Below, in pieces: positions 34,123 to 45,600 of a stretch of 64,000 nucleotides of DNA (position 1 is the stretch's first letter; every line of letters starts with the position of its first letter). The DNA is from Collinsella sp. AM33-4BH (lineage in GTDB: Bacteria > Actinomycetota > Coriobacteriia > Coriobacteriales > Coriobacteriaceae), in assembly GCF_003469205.1 (NCBI RefSeq), contig NZ_QSIN01000001.1:248001-312000 (forward strand). Reading direction: 5' to 3'. Under the pieces are notes generated by a model. It saw only the letters and a list, made by a program, of their open reading frames with translations, was not told the origin of the DNA and did no database searches. The position numbers were made by a program, and so were the translations under genes.

Positions 34123-35013
34123 TTAATCCACGCGCTTGTCGCCCATAAAGAAGAGCGCCACCGTACCAGGTCCGGTATGCGAGCCAATCAGAGTACCGAT
34201 GTTATTAATCTCAATCTTGCCTTTAAGCTGCGGAACCTGTTCCTCAATCAGCGCCGCAACTGCCTCGGCATCCTCGCGGCACGCCGAGTGCGACATGATG
34301 CACTTACCCGAATAATCCGCACCGTCCTGCACGTGTGCCATCATAGTCTTAGCCATCTCGGAAATCGCGCGCTTCTTAGTGCGAATCTTCTCACGTGGCG
34401 ACAGCTTACCTTCGCAATCGACCGTCATAAGTGGGCAAATCTTAAGCGCCGTGCCGATGATTGCGCTCGCAGCCGAAATGCGACCGCCGCGCAGGTAGCT
34501 CGACAGATCGGTCGAGAAGAACCAGTGGTGCAGGTTGAGTTTGTGCTCCTCGATCCAGGCGGCCGTCTCGTCGAGTGAAGCCCCGCTATCGCGCACGTCG
34601 GCGGCACATTCCGCCAGCAGGCCAAAGCCCGAAGACGCCGCCAACGAATCGATGACGCGCACCTTGCCGCCCTGAGGATAGCGATCCGCGAGCATCTGTG
34701 CCGCAACGCAGGCCGATCCATACGTGCCCGAAATACCCGACGACAACGTCAGGTGCAGCACGTCTTTACCCTCGGCAACAAACGGCTCCCAAAACTCCTC
34801 GTACTCACCCACGCTCACCTGAGACGTCTTGGGCATGGCGCCCGCGGCAATCTGGGCAAAAAACTCGTCCGGCGTAATCGACTGATACAGATCGTCCGTA
34901 TAGACAACATCGTCGATCTCGTAATGAAAACACACGACAGGGATATTGCGCGACGCAAAGAACTCACGGGTTCGATCGGCGGCGGATTCACAGGTCAGGA
35001 CAAAATCACTCAT
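34123..35013 (-). CDS. DegV-family fatty-acid-binding protein (second copy)
   Basis: 296 residues, 30% similar in look to the copy at 15635. MSDFVLTCESAADRTREFF opens it, with TSQVSVGEYEEF for the lipid carboxylate site and VIDSLAASSGFGLL. FakB paralogues usually differ in the fatty acid they bind. AAGGAG precedes the ATG, and a GATAAT box lies about 35 bases upstream on the minus strand. Divergent from fbp. Confidence 0.88.
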   Translation of the reverse strand: MSDFVLTCESAADRTREFFASRNIPVVCFHYEIDDVVYTDDLYQSITPDEFFAQIAAGAMPKTSQVSVGEYEEFWEPFVAEGKDVLHLTLSSGISGTYGSACVAAQMLADRYPQGGKVRVIDSLAASSGFGLLAECAADVRDSGASLDETAAWIEEHKLNLHHWFFSTDLSSYLRGGRISAASAIIGTALKICPLMTVDCEGKLSPREKIRTKKRAISEMAKTMMAHVQDGADYSGKCIMSHSACREDAEAVAALIEEQVPQLKGKIEINNIGTLIGSHTGPGTVALFFMGDKRVD

Positions 35014-35333
35014 ATGAGGCTCCTTAAGTATTGCTGTGCAAATTATCGCACAGCAAGCCTAAATACGATACAAATGTCCACTATTTACCAATGCGAACCA
35101 TTTGTATTGATTATCTTTATCATGAACATCCCCATCCCCGCCATGGGCCAACATGGGCAAAATCACCCGCTTTGCCTCCACTCAACCGCCATATCTACCT
35201 CAACTAAATCGATTTACCAAACCGTTCAGCCGACAATTCAGCCGCCGGCGCAAAATCGAAACAAAGCCGGCGCATACTGGTAAACGCTTGACACTGTTTT
35301 ATCAGTTTTACCAACCATATCGGAAGGTGTTTC
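35014..35333. promoter_or_regulatory. Divergent promoter region of degV-2 and fbp, with a spaced dyad
   Basis: ATACAAATG at 35068-35076 is the exact reverse complement of CATTTGTAT at 35099-35107, a likely binding site for a dimeric regulator. TTGACA occurs at 35288-35293 before fbp but I see no good -10 at the right spacing. Nothing else is recognisable. Confidence 0.45.
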
Positions 35334-37250
35334 ATGGTCGCATTCGATCGCAATCCGCAAGACTTCAAGTATCTGCGCCTGCTGTCGAGACAGTTTCCCA
35401 CCGAGCAATCCGCGTTTACCGAGATCATCAATCTCTCGGCCATCCTCAACCTGCCCAAGGGCACCGAGCACTTTATGAGCGACCTGCATGGCGAATACGA
35501 AGCCTTCATGCACATCCTCAACAACTGCTCGGGCGTCGTACGCGAGCATGTCGACGAGATCTTTGGCGACACGCTCACCTTTTATGAAAAGGGCGAGCTG
35601 TGCACGCTCATCTACTACCCGCGCGAGAAGATCGAGCTGGTCCGCAGCCAGCACGAGGACTCACCTACCTGGTATAAAACCATGCTCGACCAGCTTATTG
35701 TGGTTGCCCGCTCGCTTTCGAGCCGCTATACCCGCTCCAAGGTGCGTAAGGCCATCCCGCGCGATTACGCCTACATCATCGACGAGCTGCTGCACACGCA
35801 TCCGGACGAGAACAACTATCGCGTGCGCTATCACGAGCGCATCGTGGAGTCCATTCTGGAGACCGCCAGCGCCGACGACTTTATCGAGTCGCTTGCCTCG
35901 CTCATCAAGCGCCTGGCCGTCGACCACCTGCACCTGGTGGGCGACATCTTCGACCGCGGCGGCGGCGCGGCCAAGATTATGGACCGCCTGCTCACCTACC
36001 ATTCGCTCGACATCCAGTGGGGCAATCACGACCTGCTGTGGATGGGCGCCGCTGCCGGCGAGCCCGCCTGCATCGCCACGGTGCTGCGCAACAACCTGCG
36101 CTACGACAACTACGAGATTCTCGAAAACGACTATGGCATCTCGCTGCGCGAGCTTGTCGCCTTCGCCGACGCCGCCTATATCGCCGGCGAGCCCATCAGC
36201 CCGCTGATCAAAGCCATCAACGTCCTGCTCTTTAAGCTCGAGGGCCAGATTATCCAGCGTCACCCGGAGTTCGACATGGCCGACCGCCTGCTGCTCGACA
36301 AGGTCGATCACGACGCCGGCACGGTCACCCTCGCCGACGGCAGCGTATGGCCGCTCACGACCAACGACTTCCCCACCGTCGATCCGACGGACCCCTACAC
36401 GCTCACACCCGAGGAGCAGCACATCATCGACAAGCTCGTGTCCGAGTTTGTCACCGCCGATCACCTACATCGCCACATCGATTTCCTCTATACCCACGGC
36501 TCCATGTATAAGGTCGCCAACGGCAACCTGCTGTTCCATGGCTGCGTGCCGCTCAACGAGGATGGTACCTTTAGCAGCATGAACTGCCTGGGCACCTGGC
36601 ACGCAGGCCGCGATTATCTCGATTTTTGCGACCGCATCGCCCGCCGCGCCTGGCGCGTGGGCGACCGCGACGCCCTCGACTGGATGTGGTACCTGTGGAT
36701 CGGCTTTAACTCACCCGCCAGCGGACGCCTGGTGCGTACCTTTGAGCGCGCCTATATCGCCGATAAGAGCACCTGGGTCGAGCCGATGGACCCGTACTTT
36801 ACGCTAACCAAGTCGCCCTCGGTCTGCGACGACATCATGCGCGAGTTCGGCGTTGCCCCCATGGCCTGTTCGCCGACCGGTCACATCATCAATGGCCATA
36901 CGCCCGTCAAGACTACCAAGGGCGAGCAGCCCATCCGCGCCAACGGCAAGCTGCTGGTCATCGATGGCGGTTTCTGCCGCGCCTACCACCCCAAGACGGG
37001 CATCGCCGGCTACACGCTCATCTCGAGCTCGCGCGGATGCCGCCTCAAGTCGCACCAGGCCTTTACCACCGTTGCCGAGGCGCTCACCCGCAATATCGAT
37101 ATCGAGAGCGAGACCAACCGCTTTGACGAGGCCGACCGCCGCCGCATGGTAAGCGACACCGATACGGGTGCCAAGATCCGCAGCCAGATCCAGGACCTAC
37201 GCCAACTGCTCGATGCATATAGAAACGGTGCTATCGAGGAGCGCGCCTAG
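35334..37250 (+). CDS. fbp: Fructose-1,6-bisphosphatase, class III
   Basis: 638 residues, the normal size for this class found mainly in Firmicutes and Coriobacteriia. It removes the 1-phosphate of fructose-1,6-bisphosphate in gluconeogenesis. Metallophosphatase motifs are clear: MSDLHGEYEAF, VGDIFDRGGG, WGNHDLLWMG and INGHTPVK. GGAAGG lies eight bases before the ATG. The following GtrA gene begins 78 bases later and may be co-transcribed. Confidence 0.95.
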   Translation: MVAFDRNPQDFKYLRLLSRQFPTEQSAFTEIINLSAILNLPKGTEHFMSDLHGEYEAFMHILNNCSGVVREHVDEIFGDTLTFYEKGELCTLIYYPREKIELVRSQHEDSPTWYKTMLDQLIVVARSLSSRYTRSKVRKAIPRDYAYIIDELLHTHPDENNYRVRYHERIVESILETASADDFIESLASLIKRLAVDHLHLVGDIFDRGGGAAKIMDRLLTYHSLDIQWGNHDLLWMGAAAGEPACIATVLRNNLRYDNYEILENDYGISLRELVAFADAAYIAGEPISPLIKAINVLLFKLEGQIIQRHPEFDMADRLLLDKVDHDAGTVTLADGSVWPLTTNDFPTVDPTDPYTLTPEEQHIIDKLVSEFVTADHLHRHIDFLYTHGSMYKVANGNLLFHGCVPLNEDGTFSSMNCLGTWHAGRDYLDFCDRIARRAWRVGDRDALDWMWYLWIGFNSPASGRLVRTFERAYIADKSTWVEPMDPYFTLTKSPSVCDDIMREFGVAPMACSPTGHIINGHTPVKTTKGEQPIRANGKLLVIDGGFCRAYHPKTGIAGYTLISSSRGCRLKSHQAFTTVAEALTRNIDIESETNRFDEADRRRMVSDTDTGAKIRSQIQDLRQLLDAYRNGAIEERA

Positions 37251-37328
37251 CTCCACCCGTGGGGATTGGCTAAACTTGCTGAGTTCATCATCCCCGCGGC
37301 GCCCCGGCGCAATCCTAAGGCAGGTACC

Positions 37329-37724
37329 ATGCAAAAGCTCCTTGCGCAGATCATGAAGTTTGGCGTCGTCGGCGTCGTCGCCACGGTCATCGACTTTGGC
37401 ATCATGAATCTGCTCCACTACGGTCTGGGCCTTAACATCCTGATCGCCAACACCAGCGGCTTTATCGTCTCGCTCATCTTTAACTACGTCGCGAGCATGA
37501 AGTACGTGTTTGCACACAAGGAGGGCATGAGTCGCCGCCGCGAGTTCATTATCTTTGTCGTGCTGTCCGTGATCGGCTTGGCGCTCAACGACGGTATCGT
37601 GCTGGCGCTCAACGCCGGTCTGGGGCTCGAGGCCAATATCGCCAAGATTTGCGCCACCGCACTGGTCATGGTCTACAACTTTGTGACCCGAAAGATCTTC
37701 CTGGAGGGCGAGGAGACCAAATAG
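37329..37724 (+). CDS. GtrA-family membrane protein (first of two)
   Basis: 131 residues with four membrane helices: MKFGVVGVVATVIDFGIMNLL, a second through VSLIFNYVASMKYVF, then two more. GtrA-like proteins are thought to help move lipid-linked sugars across the membrane for wall or polysaccharide glycosylation. Loop HKEGMSRRREF is nearly repeated in the next gene (HREGMSRKREF), so the two arose by tandem duplication. A terminator follows. Confidence 0.85.
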   Translation: MQKLLAQIMKFGVVGVVATVIDFGIMNLLHYGLGLNILIANTSGFIVSLIFNYVASMKYVFAHKEGMSRRREFIIFVVLSVIGLALNDGIVLALNAGLGLEANIAKICATALVMVYNFVTRKIFLEGEETK

Positions 37725-37747
37725 CTCGGCCTCCTCGTTGCACTACG

Positions 37748-37795
37748 GGGCCCACGAACGACGTGCGTCGAGCGCTGCGTTGTTCGTGGGCCTTG
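37748..37795 (+). terminator. Terminator after the first gtrA-like gene
   Basis: GGCCCACGAAC pairs with GTTCGTGGGCC, followed by TTGTTCGTTT. Confidence 0.7.
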
Positions 37796-37806
37796 TTCGT
37801 TTACGG

Positions 37807-37848
37807 GCAAATTTGGCACGTTTGCGGATTGTCTCTTGCAAATTTGGC
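37807..37848. repeat. Two GCAAATTTGGC repeats before the second gtrA-like gene
   Basis: GCAAATTTGGC occurs at 37807 and 37838 (31 bases apart, three helical turns), each followed by a GTTyG word. The word is itself a partial palindrome (CAAATTTG). They sit ~100 bases before the next start and could be regulator sites. Confidence 0.45.
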
Positions 37849-37943
37849 GAGTTCGTATAGTTCTTGGCAAAGACCTTACGTTTCCCATGCAAAAGCTCTA
37901 AAGTATCCTCTGCTCGATTCGTCAACGCATTGGATGTGATTAC

Positions 37944-38351
37944 GTGCGCAAGGCACTGGCACAACCTCATACTAAGCAATTCCTCAAGTTCGCTGTCGTG
38001 GGCCTTATCTCCTTTGGCATCGACTGGGGCATGCTGATTGCGCTCGTCGAGCTGTTCCATCTCGACTTTTTGATGAGCACCACAGTCTCGTTTACCACCT
38101 CCGTCGTGGTTAACTACTGGCTCAGCATGAAGTACGTGTTCGACCATCGCGAGGGCATGAGCCGCAAGCGCGAGTTTACGATCTTCACCATCCTGTCGGT
38201 AATTGGTCTGGGTCTCAACGACCTGTACATGTTTGTGGGCGTCACGTTTTTGAGCATCGGCTACCAGGCCATGAAGGCAATCGCAACGTTCTTGGTCACC
38301 TGGTACAACTACTTTAGCCGTCGCTTATTCCTCGAGGGCGCGCAGTCGTAG
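37944..38351 (+). CDS. GtrA-family membrane protein (second of two)
   Basis: 135 residues, four membrane helices (FLKFAVVGLISFGIDWGMLI and so on) and the same KREF loop as its neighbour. It starts with GTG. Role as for the first copy: probable flippase partner for lipid-linked sugars. No glycosyltransferase is adjacent, so partners must be elsewhere. A strong terminator lies at 38378. Confidence 0.83.
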   Translation: MRKALAQPHTKQFLKFAVVGLISFGIDWGMLIALVELFHLDFLMSTTVSFTTSVVVNYWLSMKYVFDHREGMSRKREFTIFTILSVIGLGLNDLYMFVGVTFLSIGYQAMKAIATFLVTWYNYFSRRLFLEGAQS

Positions 38352-38377
38352 ACGGCCCAACATAATCTCGCTTCGCA

Positions 38378-38414
38378 GCCGGTTGGAATTCACGTTCCAA
38401 CCGGCTTTTTGTTT
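38378..38414 (+). terminator. Strong terminator after the second gtrA-like gene
   Basis: GCCGGTTGGAA pairs perfectly with TTCCAACCGGC, followed by TTTTTGTTT. Confidence 0.9.
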
Positions 38415-38458
38415 ACAGAGTCTGCCGCGGAAGGCGTACGAGGCGGGCTACAGTGCAT

Positions 38459-38634
38459 GAATGGGACGCAGTTTCCCTATGAGCGCCGTTCCGGAAAGTG
38501 CATCCCAGATTGCAGCCTCAGAATGGGACACAGCTTCCGCAACGCCGTCCTAGCGGAAACTGTGTCCCGGAATTCGCCTTCAGAGTGGGATGCAATTTCC
38601 GGTTGAGCCTCGATTGGGAAACGACGTCCCATTC
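38459..38634. repeat. Tandem array of three 62-bp hairpin units
   Basis: Units begin at 38459, 38521 and 38583, exactly 62 bases apart. Each starts GAaTGGGAC/T-GCAG/AC-TTCC, has a 12-20-base loop, and closes with GGAAA-C/G-TG-TCCCA. Unit 2 is the most perfect: GGGACACAGCTTCCGC with GCGGAAACTGTGTCCC. Arm changes between units often keep pairing. It lies between two terminators facing each other, with no open frame. Confidence 0.75.
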
Positions 38635-38640
38635 GCATGA

Positions 38641-38677
38641 AAACGGGCGGCTCGGATGTTGGTCCGAACTGCCCGTC
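38641..38677 (-). terminator. Terminator of the cobalamin-regulated surface operon
   Basis: On the minus strand ACGGGCAGTTCGG pairs with CCGAGCCGCCCGT, followed by TTTTC. It lies 22 bases after the DUF4430 gene. Confidence 0.75.
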
Positions 38678-38698
38678 TGGCGCGCTATGTCGAGGCCT

Positions 38699-39607
38699 CT
38701 AGCCCGTTACGTAATACCACACGACGTTGGCGCCATTAGGGAGAACGTAGTTACTGCAGGCCGTCATGGGCGCTGTGCCGTTAACGGAGTACATCCAGCC
38801 GCTCTTGCCGCCATGCTCCATCTCGGCCAAACCGCCAATGGCGGCAACATACGTTCCGTACGACGTGCCGCGCGCATTCACGGAAAGCCCTAGGGCGCAC
38901 AGAGCATCGTAGGCCGTAGCGCCCTCGTTAAAGGTGAAGGTGCCACTAGAAGACACAGGATTGCCCACGGCGCTCGATGTGACCGAAACCGTCACCGTGA
39001 CGTAGCCAGGCTGCTGCGAGCCGCCCTGATTGCCAGCAGAGGCGCTGCCGCTGTTGGATGCAGACCCACCGCCAGACACCGAGCCGCCGCCCGAAGAAGA
39101 GCCGTCAGAAGAACTCGATCCACCGGCGGATTCGGAGCCATGTCCGGCAGACACGTTGCTGGACTTCTTCCCGCCCTTGCCTTCGGACTTCTTCTCCTTC
39201 GAATCCTTTTTTGAGTCCTTGTCCGAGGATTCGGAAGCGTCCTTGGAATCAGATTCATCCGAGTCCTTCGACCCGTCCTTCGCATTGTCCGAAGATTTGG
39301 AGTCCTTGGACGCAACCTTACCCGAAGCGGTAGTCGAGCCGGAAACCGACGCATCCTTGGCAACGATGCTCTCCCCCGTCACGGTCTCGACAATCCAATC
39401 GATGGACCAGGCACCGCTGACGGAAGGGTAAACAAAGCCCAGCGAGACGACAATCAGCGCAATGCAGACGGCTGTCAGAACACCAACAAGCGCCTTGCGC
39501 CGCGAGGCGGGCGCCACCGAAGCGGCGCCCTTTTGCTTTGTATCGTCAAGCTGGATGAACGACGAGTCGGGCTGCTTGGACTCGGCGTCCTGAGGCTTAT
39601 TGGACAC
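38699..39607 (-). CDS. Membrane-anchored DUF4430 (transcobalamin-like) protein
   Basis: About 302 residues. A cytoplasmic basic segment (ASRRKA), one membrane helix at ~45-65, then a ~120-residue Ser/Lys/Asp/Gly linker, and a C-terminal ~95-residue DUF4430 domain (FTFNEGATAYDALCAL, SGWMYSVNG, VVWYYVTG). DUF4430 resembles the beta domain of eukaryotic transcobalamin/intrinsic factor that helps hold B12. The GTG at 39607 has AGGTGAGG just ahead; another GTG at 39616 abuts the upstream stop. It follows the giant surface protein directly and should share its B12 riboswitch. Likely function: corrinoid or related ligand binding at the cell surface. Confidence 0.8.
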   Translation of the reverse strand: MSNKPQDAESKQPDSSFIQLDDTKQKGAASVAPASRRKALVGVLTAVCIALIVVSLGFVYPSVSGAWSIDWIVETVTGESIVAKDASVSGSTTASGKVASKDSKSSDNAKDGSKDSDESDSKDASESSDKDSKKDSKEKKSEGKGGKKSSNVSAGHGSESAGGSSSSDGSSSGGGSVSGGGSASNSGSASAGNQGGSQQPGYVTVTVSVTSSAVGNPVSSSGTFTFNEGATAYDALCALGLSVNARGTSYGTYVAAIGGLAEMEHGGKSGWMYSVNGTAPMTACSNYVLPNGANVVWYYVTG

Positions 39608-39616
39608 AGCCCTCAC

Positions 39617-42600
39617 CTACCGACGCTTGGTGAATACGAACACGCCGATGACGGCAAGACCGATCACGCCTGCCGCAACGCCGACGATGGCAAGCGGATT
39701 GAAGCCAGACTGCTGCGCGGGAGCCGCAGTGGACTTCTTAGCAGCGGTCGTAGCAGACGAGCCCGTATCGGACTTGGAGCCGGACTTGCTGGACTTCTTA
39801 TCAGACTTCTTGCTGTCCTTCTTGTCGGACTTGTCGGAATCCTTCTTGGAATCCTTGCCGTCCTTGGTCTCGGTCGTGGTCGTGGTCGACGACACCGGCT
39901 TCTGCCCAGGCGAAACAGCGCCGCCGCTCTGCTGGCCGTTAGTACCATTGCCGGAACCGGCGCCGGCACCGGCATTACCCGAGCCGCCGTTGGAGCCAGA
40001 GCCGCCGTTACCACCAGGGTTAACAGCATTCTTGACCCACTTGGCATACAGCGTCATATCCGCCGTCACCGCAACGCTAAAGTCATACGCCTCCGTACAA
40101 GCCTCGTCGGTATACCAACCAGCGAAGGTGTAGCCCTCGCGCGTCGGATCGGCAGGCTTGGCCACAGAGCCGTTGACGGCCGTAGTCTGAAAATCGACCT
40201 TGGACCCCTTGCCAGCACTAAACGAAACCTTAACGCCAGCATTCAGCTTGAACAGCGTGCCAGAGTCGTTGATGTAGTACAAGTTGCCCTGGGCATCACA
40301 AGCGATTGGCGAGTCACAGTAGTTGTTGTGGCCCGTTGCGCTAAACACACCAGAAGCCTCGGTGTCACCCAACTTGTAACGATATACGCCACCGCCCGTG
40401 GTGTAGTTAACGAAATCAGGGCTCTCGCCGTAGTTAACCGTGAAGTAGACATACGCGTCTTTGCCCTGGGCACTCACGAGCGGAGCGCCCTTGATGCCAC
40501 CAAGTCCGGCCGGCAGCTGAGAGCCGTCCGCCGTCGTGACCAGCGTCCTGGCAAAGTCCTTGGCCGGGTCAATAATCGCCAGCGCAGAGCCGCCAGCAAC
40601 CTCGCCGCCAACAATTAGCTTGCCATCATACATCGTAGGCGCACACGCACAGCCGGTAAGGCCAAGGTCAACTACGCGCTCCTCGGTAATACGCGAAGCG
40701 GCATCCGCATCGCGTGAGTCGCCATCAGAAATCGCCAATACGTGCAGCTTGCCGTCGCGCGAGATGAGATAGGCATGGCTACCGTCGTCAGAAAACACGC
40801 AGGTGGAGTTGACAATCGCCCCAACCGAGACGCTGCCGAGCACATCGCCCGTCGACTTGCTCAGCATCTCGACGGTACCGGAACTGGTGGGAACCAAGAC
40901 AAAGTCATCGCCCACCGTAGCGCCTGTCCAGTAATAGCCCTCGTTCGGATTGACATGCTGCCAAGAAACCGCTCCGGTCAGGATATTGATGCGCGTCAGA
41001 TGGCCGTTGTCATACGTGCCCTTTCCATAGTCGACATCAACGGTGCCGACATAGAGGTAATTGCCATCAACCGTCAGCTGAGAATTCGACTGAGCAGTCC
41101 CGCTCACGAAGTCAGTGACCCAAACCGTTGTGAGCGTGTCAGCCGTCAGAGCCTGGACCGCACCGCGGTCGAGCGGAACGATAACCAAACCGTTCGCGTA
41201 AATCGGGCGCGAGGTGTAACCGACCGCAGTCTTAAGCTTCGACTCGGCAAGGACCTTGCCCGACTCGGCGTTAATCTTTAGTAAACGCTTGTTGACGGCG
41301 AGGTATACGTAGCCGTTAACAACGATAGGCTCACTTGCGTTGGGATTCGTGGCACCCGAGTACGCCTTCCAATCGAACGTCCAGGAGCTCGCTAGCGCAC
41401 CCGTAGGCGTCGAAACGTTCTCGACCGCTGCATTGGACTTGCCGTCCCAATCGGACTTCCAATCGGTCGGACGTGGGGCGCTCGGATTGACTACGACCTC
41501 GTCGGGATTAGGCACCGTATCGCCGGCAGCATAGGCCCAGACGATCTCGTCACGCGACTTGAGCACGTAGTCACTGTCGAGTTGAGATCCGGGAACACCG
41601 TTAACAAAGTACGACCAAGCGCCGGCCAACTTAGTGCCGTCAAGCGGAGAGACGAGGCTGTGAACGCCCCAGAAGCCCAGCTGATCGTACATCTCGGACT
41701 TGATGCCCAAAGCATCGAAGTAGGCGGCAGTGGCGTCCTTGATCGTCGTGCCCCCAACAAACACCTGCTTCGAAGGATCGGTCCAGCGCTGTGCCTTATC
41801 GTCCTTCTTGCCGATGATCTCCATCGAGACAGAGACCTGACCGGGCATGGTGCCATCGGAACCATAGACCCAGGTAATCTCATCGCCGGCCTTGAGCGTG
41901 TAGTTGCCGGCGCCGACATTGGCCATCTTGCCGTTAACGAAGAACTGCCAGGACTTCCAGGTGCTTTCGTTTACCCGTACGGTCGAAAGCTTCACGCTCT
42001 TATTGAACGGAGAAGTCAGCGAATTGAGGAACCAACCATACGAACCGGTTTGGACGTCGGCGCCAATACCGGCCCGCTTAAAGACCTGCTCGGAAAGATC
42101 GGCGGCAGTTGCGCCCTCTTCCACCAGTGCAGTCGTAGGCTGCGCCCACGTCTGCTGAGCACCCGAAGCGTCCTGACCGATAACGGTGCAGCTTACCGAA
42201 AGCTGGTCGGTGGGTGCAGCGTCGCCGTACTTCGAATAGCACCAGACAACAGAGTCGCCCGCATCGAGGGGGTAACTGCCAGCGCCAACCGACGCCGCAA
42301 CACCATTGATAAACAGCTGCCAATAGGCACCCGTAGCGGAATCATACGCAAGAGTACGATCAGCGTCGAAAGGCGACGTAATGGAGTTGAGCACCCAGCC
42401 CCAAGAACCATTGGGGTCGTAGTCGACCTTGAGACCGGCCTGCTTAAAGAGCTCTTCGGAAAGATCGGCGGCCGTCGAGCCATTCTTGAGCGTGTACTGC
42501 GTCGCGGCAGCCCACGTTTGCTGTTTACCCTTGGCATCGATGCCAATGACGGAGCACGTCGCCGTAACCTCGGGATCGTTTTGACCGCTCGTGCCCAGAA

Positions 42601-45600
42601 CCGTGATCTTTGCCGACACGTCCTGGTTGGCAAGCTTGGCGTACGTAGCGTTGTCGGGGTAACGCTCAGCGTAGCGAGCGTACTTCTCGCTCGTCAGACG
42701 CGAGGAAACGACAACCTTCGTGTTGTACTGCGGCTGCGTGACCTTGAGATTCTCTGCGGAAACAATAGAGCTGTTGCTCGACTTAAACAGACGCCAATCC
42801 TGCCCGGACATCGCGTCATAGCCAGGCAGATCGACCGGAACAATACCGGGGGACGTCGAATCGGTCGTTGCCTTGTTGTAGCTCCAGGCAAGGTTGCCGT
42901 CGGCATCGAGATATGCCTTCTGGAACGCGTGCATGTCGGTCGAAACGGCACTAGCGTCCTGGCCATTCAAGATGGCAGCGGCGTAGCCGGCCTTAGCCTG
43001 CTCCATAAGAGAAAGCTCGGCATCGAGCTCGCCCTGGTCCTGCGGAGCAATCGCAAAATCGAGGGTCTTACTAGCCGTGACCTCGGAGTTCGACTTGTCG
43101 GTCACCGTGAGGGTGATCTTGGTGTTTGCGGCCTTGGCTCCGGGCAGCGGCTGATAGACCGTGCCCTTGTAACCGTTGAACGTGATGTCATCGGTGCTGG
43201 CAGAGTACTTGACCTCGTAATACTTGCCGTCGAGATTGAGCGTGCTCGTGCGTGGCATCTGCAGGTCGGCGGTCAAGCCGTCCTTGTTGGCGACCACGTC
43301 GGTGCCGGAGTACTTGATATTATCGTAGGTAAAGGCCGCATTGACCTTCTCCTGCAGTGCCTTCTTGTCGGCGTTGACTTTCTCGGGATCGCCCTTGACC
43401 GTCACGACGAAGTCATGCGAGCCGGCAAGCTTGATGTCGCCGCTCGTAACCGTAACCTTGGCGGTCAGCGTCACGTCTCGATCGCTCGATGCGCGCGAAA
43501 CCTTACCCGTCTTATCTTCCCAGCTATAACCAGAAACAAACAGGCGCTCGGTGTCGGAGCTTGTCCATTCAACAGAGAATTTCTTTGCGGAACCCGCCTT
43601 GTACGGAAGCGTGACATTTTGAGTCACGCCATCGGCGGACTCGCCCGACGCGTAGTCAATCTGCAGGGATTCGGCGGCTCCGTCAAGAAGGTCTTGCAGT
43701 TTAGCCTCGTCCCAAGCAACCTGCACGGACTTGTTGGGCAGGTAATACTCGGTCTTGCCATCGCGCGACAGTTCAAACGCCACATCGGCGTTACGCAGAC
43801 CGTCGATGTTGTAACCGGTGTAGTTGTTGGGGTCAATGAAGAAGAACGTCACATTGCCATTGGTCTTATCCTGGGCGTCGGAGATACCGACCGTAGCCTT
43901 GGCGTCCTCGGCCTTAAAGGCAACGCCGCCCTCAGAGACCTTGACGTCAATATCGGTAAAGCCCAAATCGGCAAGCTGCGCCTTCAGGACATCGTTGACG
44001 TTGCCGCCCTTGGCGCTGTAATCAACGGCGATCTGCTTATTGGCATCGTTAAGCTTTTGGACTGCGGCCTCAAGCGAGCCCGCGGCGATAACCTTGTTAG
44101 CGGAGACGAGCTCGACCGTCGAGCTGCCGCTCGTGGCGACAGCCTTCAGATACTTGCCAGCAGCAGATGCCGAAACCGTTGCCGCGGCGCCCGACATATC
44201 GGGCAGCAGCGTCCAGTCGGCCGCCGGAGCCTTCGCGTCGTCGGCCGCATACCAGGCTACAGTCGCCTGGTCGGTGACATCGATACCGTTGGTGGTCGAA
44301 CCGTCGGCGCGCTTGGCCTGCGCTGTCGCCTTTACGCTATCGCCCGAGACGAGATGGGTCGAATCGCTATTAATCTGCGGGCTGGCGATCACGCGCAGCA
44401 GGCTATACTCCCCCGCCGCGGTGACGCTATCGGACGAAACCCATTCAACCGTGTTGTCGAGAGCGCTCGCCGTAACTTTGATGCGCTTGCCGACAAGCGC
44501 ATCCGTAAGAGTCAGGCTGCCATCGGTCTTATCGATGCCGTCGGTGAGCTCGGTCCAATCGGCATCGCCCTCGCCCTTGGCATACCACGCCATGGTGAGC
44601 TCGGCATCTTCGGGCACGTCCTTCGTCGAGCCCGACCAGCTGCCCGGAACCTGCACGCTCGGCGTGATCTTTGAACCCACGCTGAGCGTAACGTTCTTAT
44701 CGGCAAGCTCAATGCCTGCCAGCTTGTACTGGCCCTTAAGCGTCACGGGGCCGAGCGGGGCAACGGACTGCGTGCCGCCGTAGGAGCTCTTCTTCTGCGT
44801 GCTGGAAACGGTATTTTCGCTCGTCACCTTCACGCGCAGATACTTGCCAGCATAGGCAGCGTCAACGGTATAGGCGGCCTCGGTAGCACCGGGAATATCG
44901 GTATAGGCGGGGTCGTAGCTCGAGCTGCTGTTTGCATACTGCCACTGGTAGGTCACGTTATCGGTGCGGTCGATATAGTTGTAGCGCGAACCGTCCTTTT
45001 TGCGCACCTTAGTCTTGAGCGTATCGCCTACGTGCACGCCATTGGTAGCAGGAGAACCCTCGAACTGCACGTCATAGAGCTCCACTTGGCCCGCGACGGA
45101 AACGGGACCCACCGCATAGTACGGCTTCTGCTCGCCATAGCCGCCGTTGGCCTTGGCCACGACGTAGTAGCCCTTAAGGGCGGCGGTCACCGTCAGGGTG
45201 TTACCGGTCTCACCCTTGATAGGCGTGTCGCACTTGCTTGCGGTGTTCGAGGTGCCCTTATACCACTGCCACGTGACATGCGAATCGGCGGTAACGTCGG
45301 TGGAACCCGCCTTGGCGGTCGCCGTAATCGTAGAACCAACCTCGACTTTGCCCGAAGTCGGGCTCATAGTCACGCTCGTAACGTTAATTGAACCGGTAGC
45401 CGCAACGAGAGCGCCCGTGTTGTTGGCCATGCTCGAAGAGCCGATCTTCGAGGACACCTTGCACTTGAGGTACTTGCCACCTAAAGCGTCGGTAAGCTCG
45501 AGGGTCTCACCCGTGGCACCCGCAATGTCGGTATACGTGCCACTCTTGGTGTCAGAGCTCTGCCACTGATAGTTGAGCTTGCTCGCGTCGACGAACGCGC

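Noticed and set aside
38459..38634. CRISPR-like array
   Set aside because: Units are contiguous hairpins with no unique spacers and no cas genes in the window.
41582..44674. 1,030-codon plus-strand open frame opposite the giant surface protein
   Set aside because: Shadow of the minus-strand repeats; no start signal and no domain logic.
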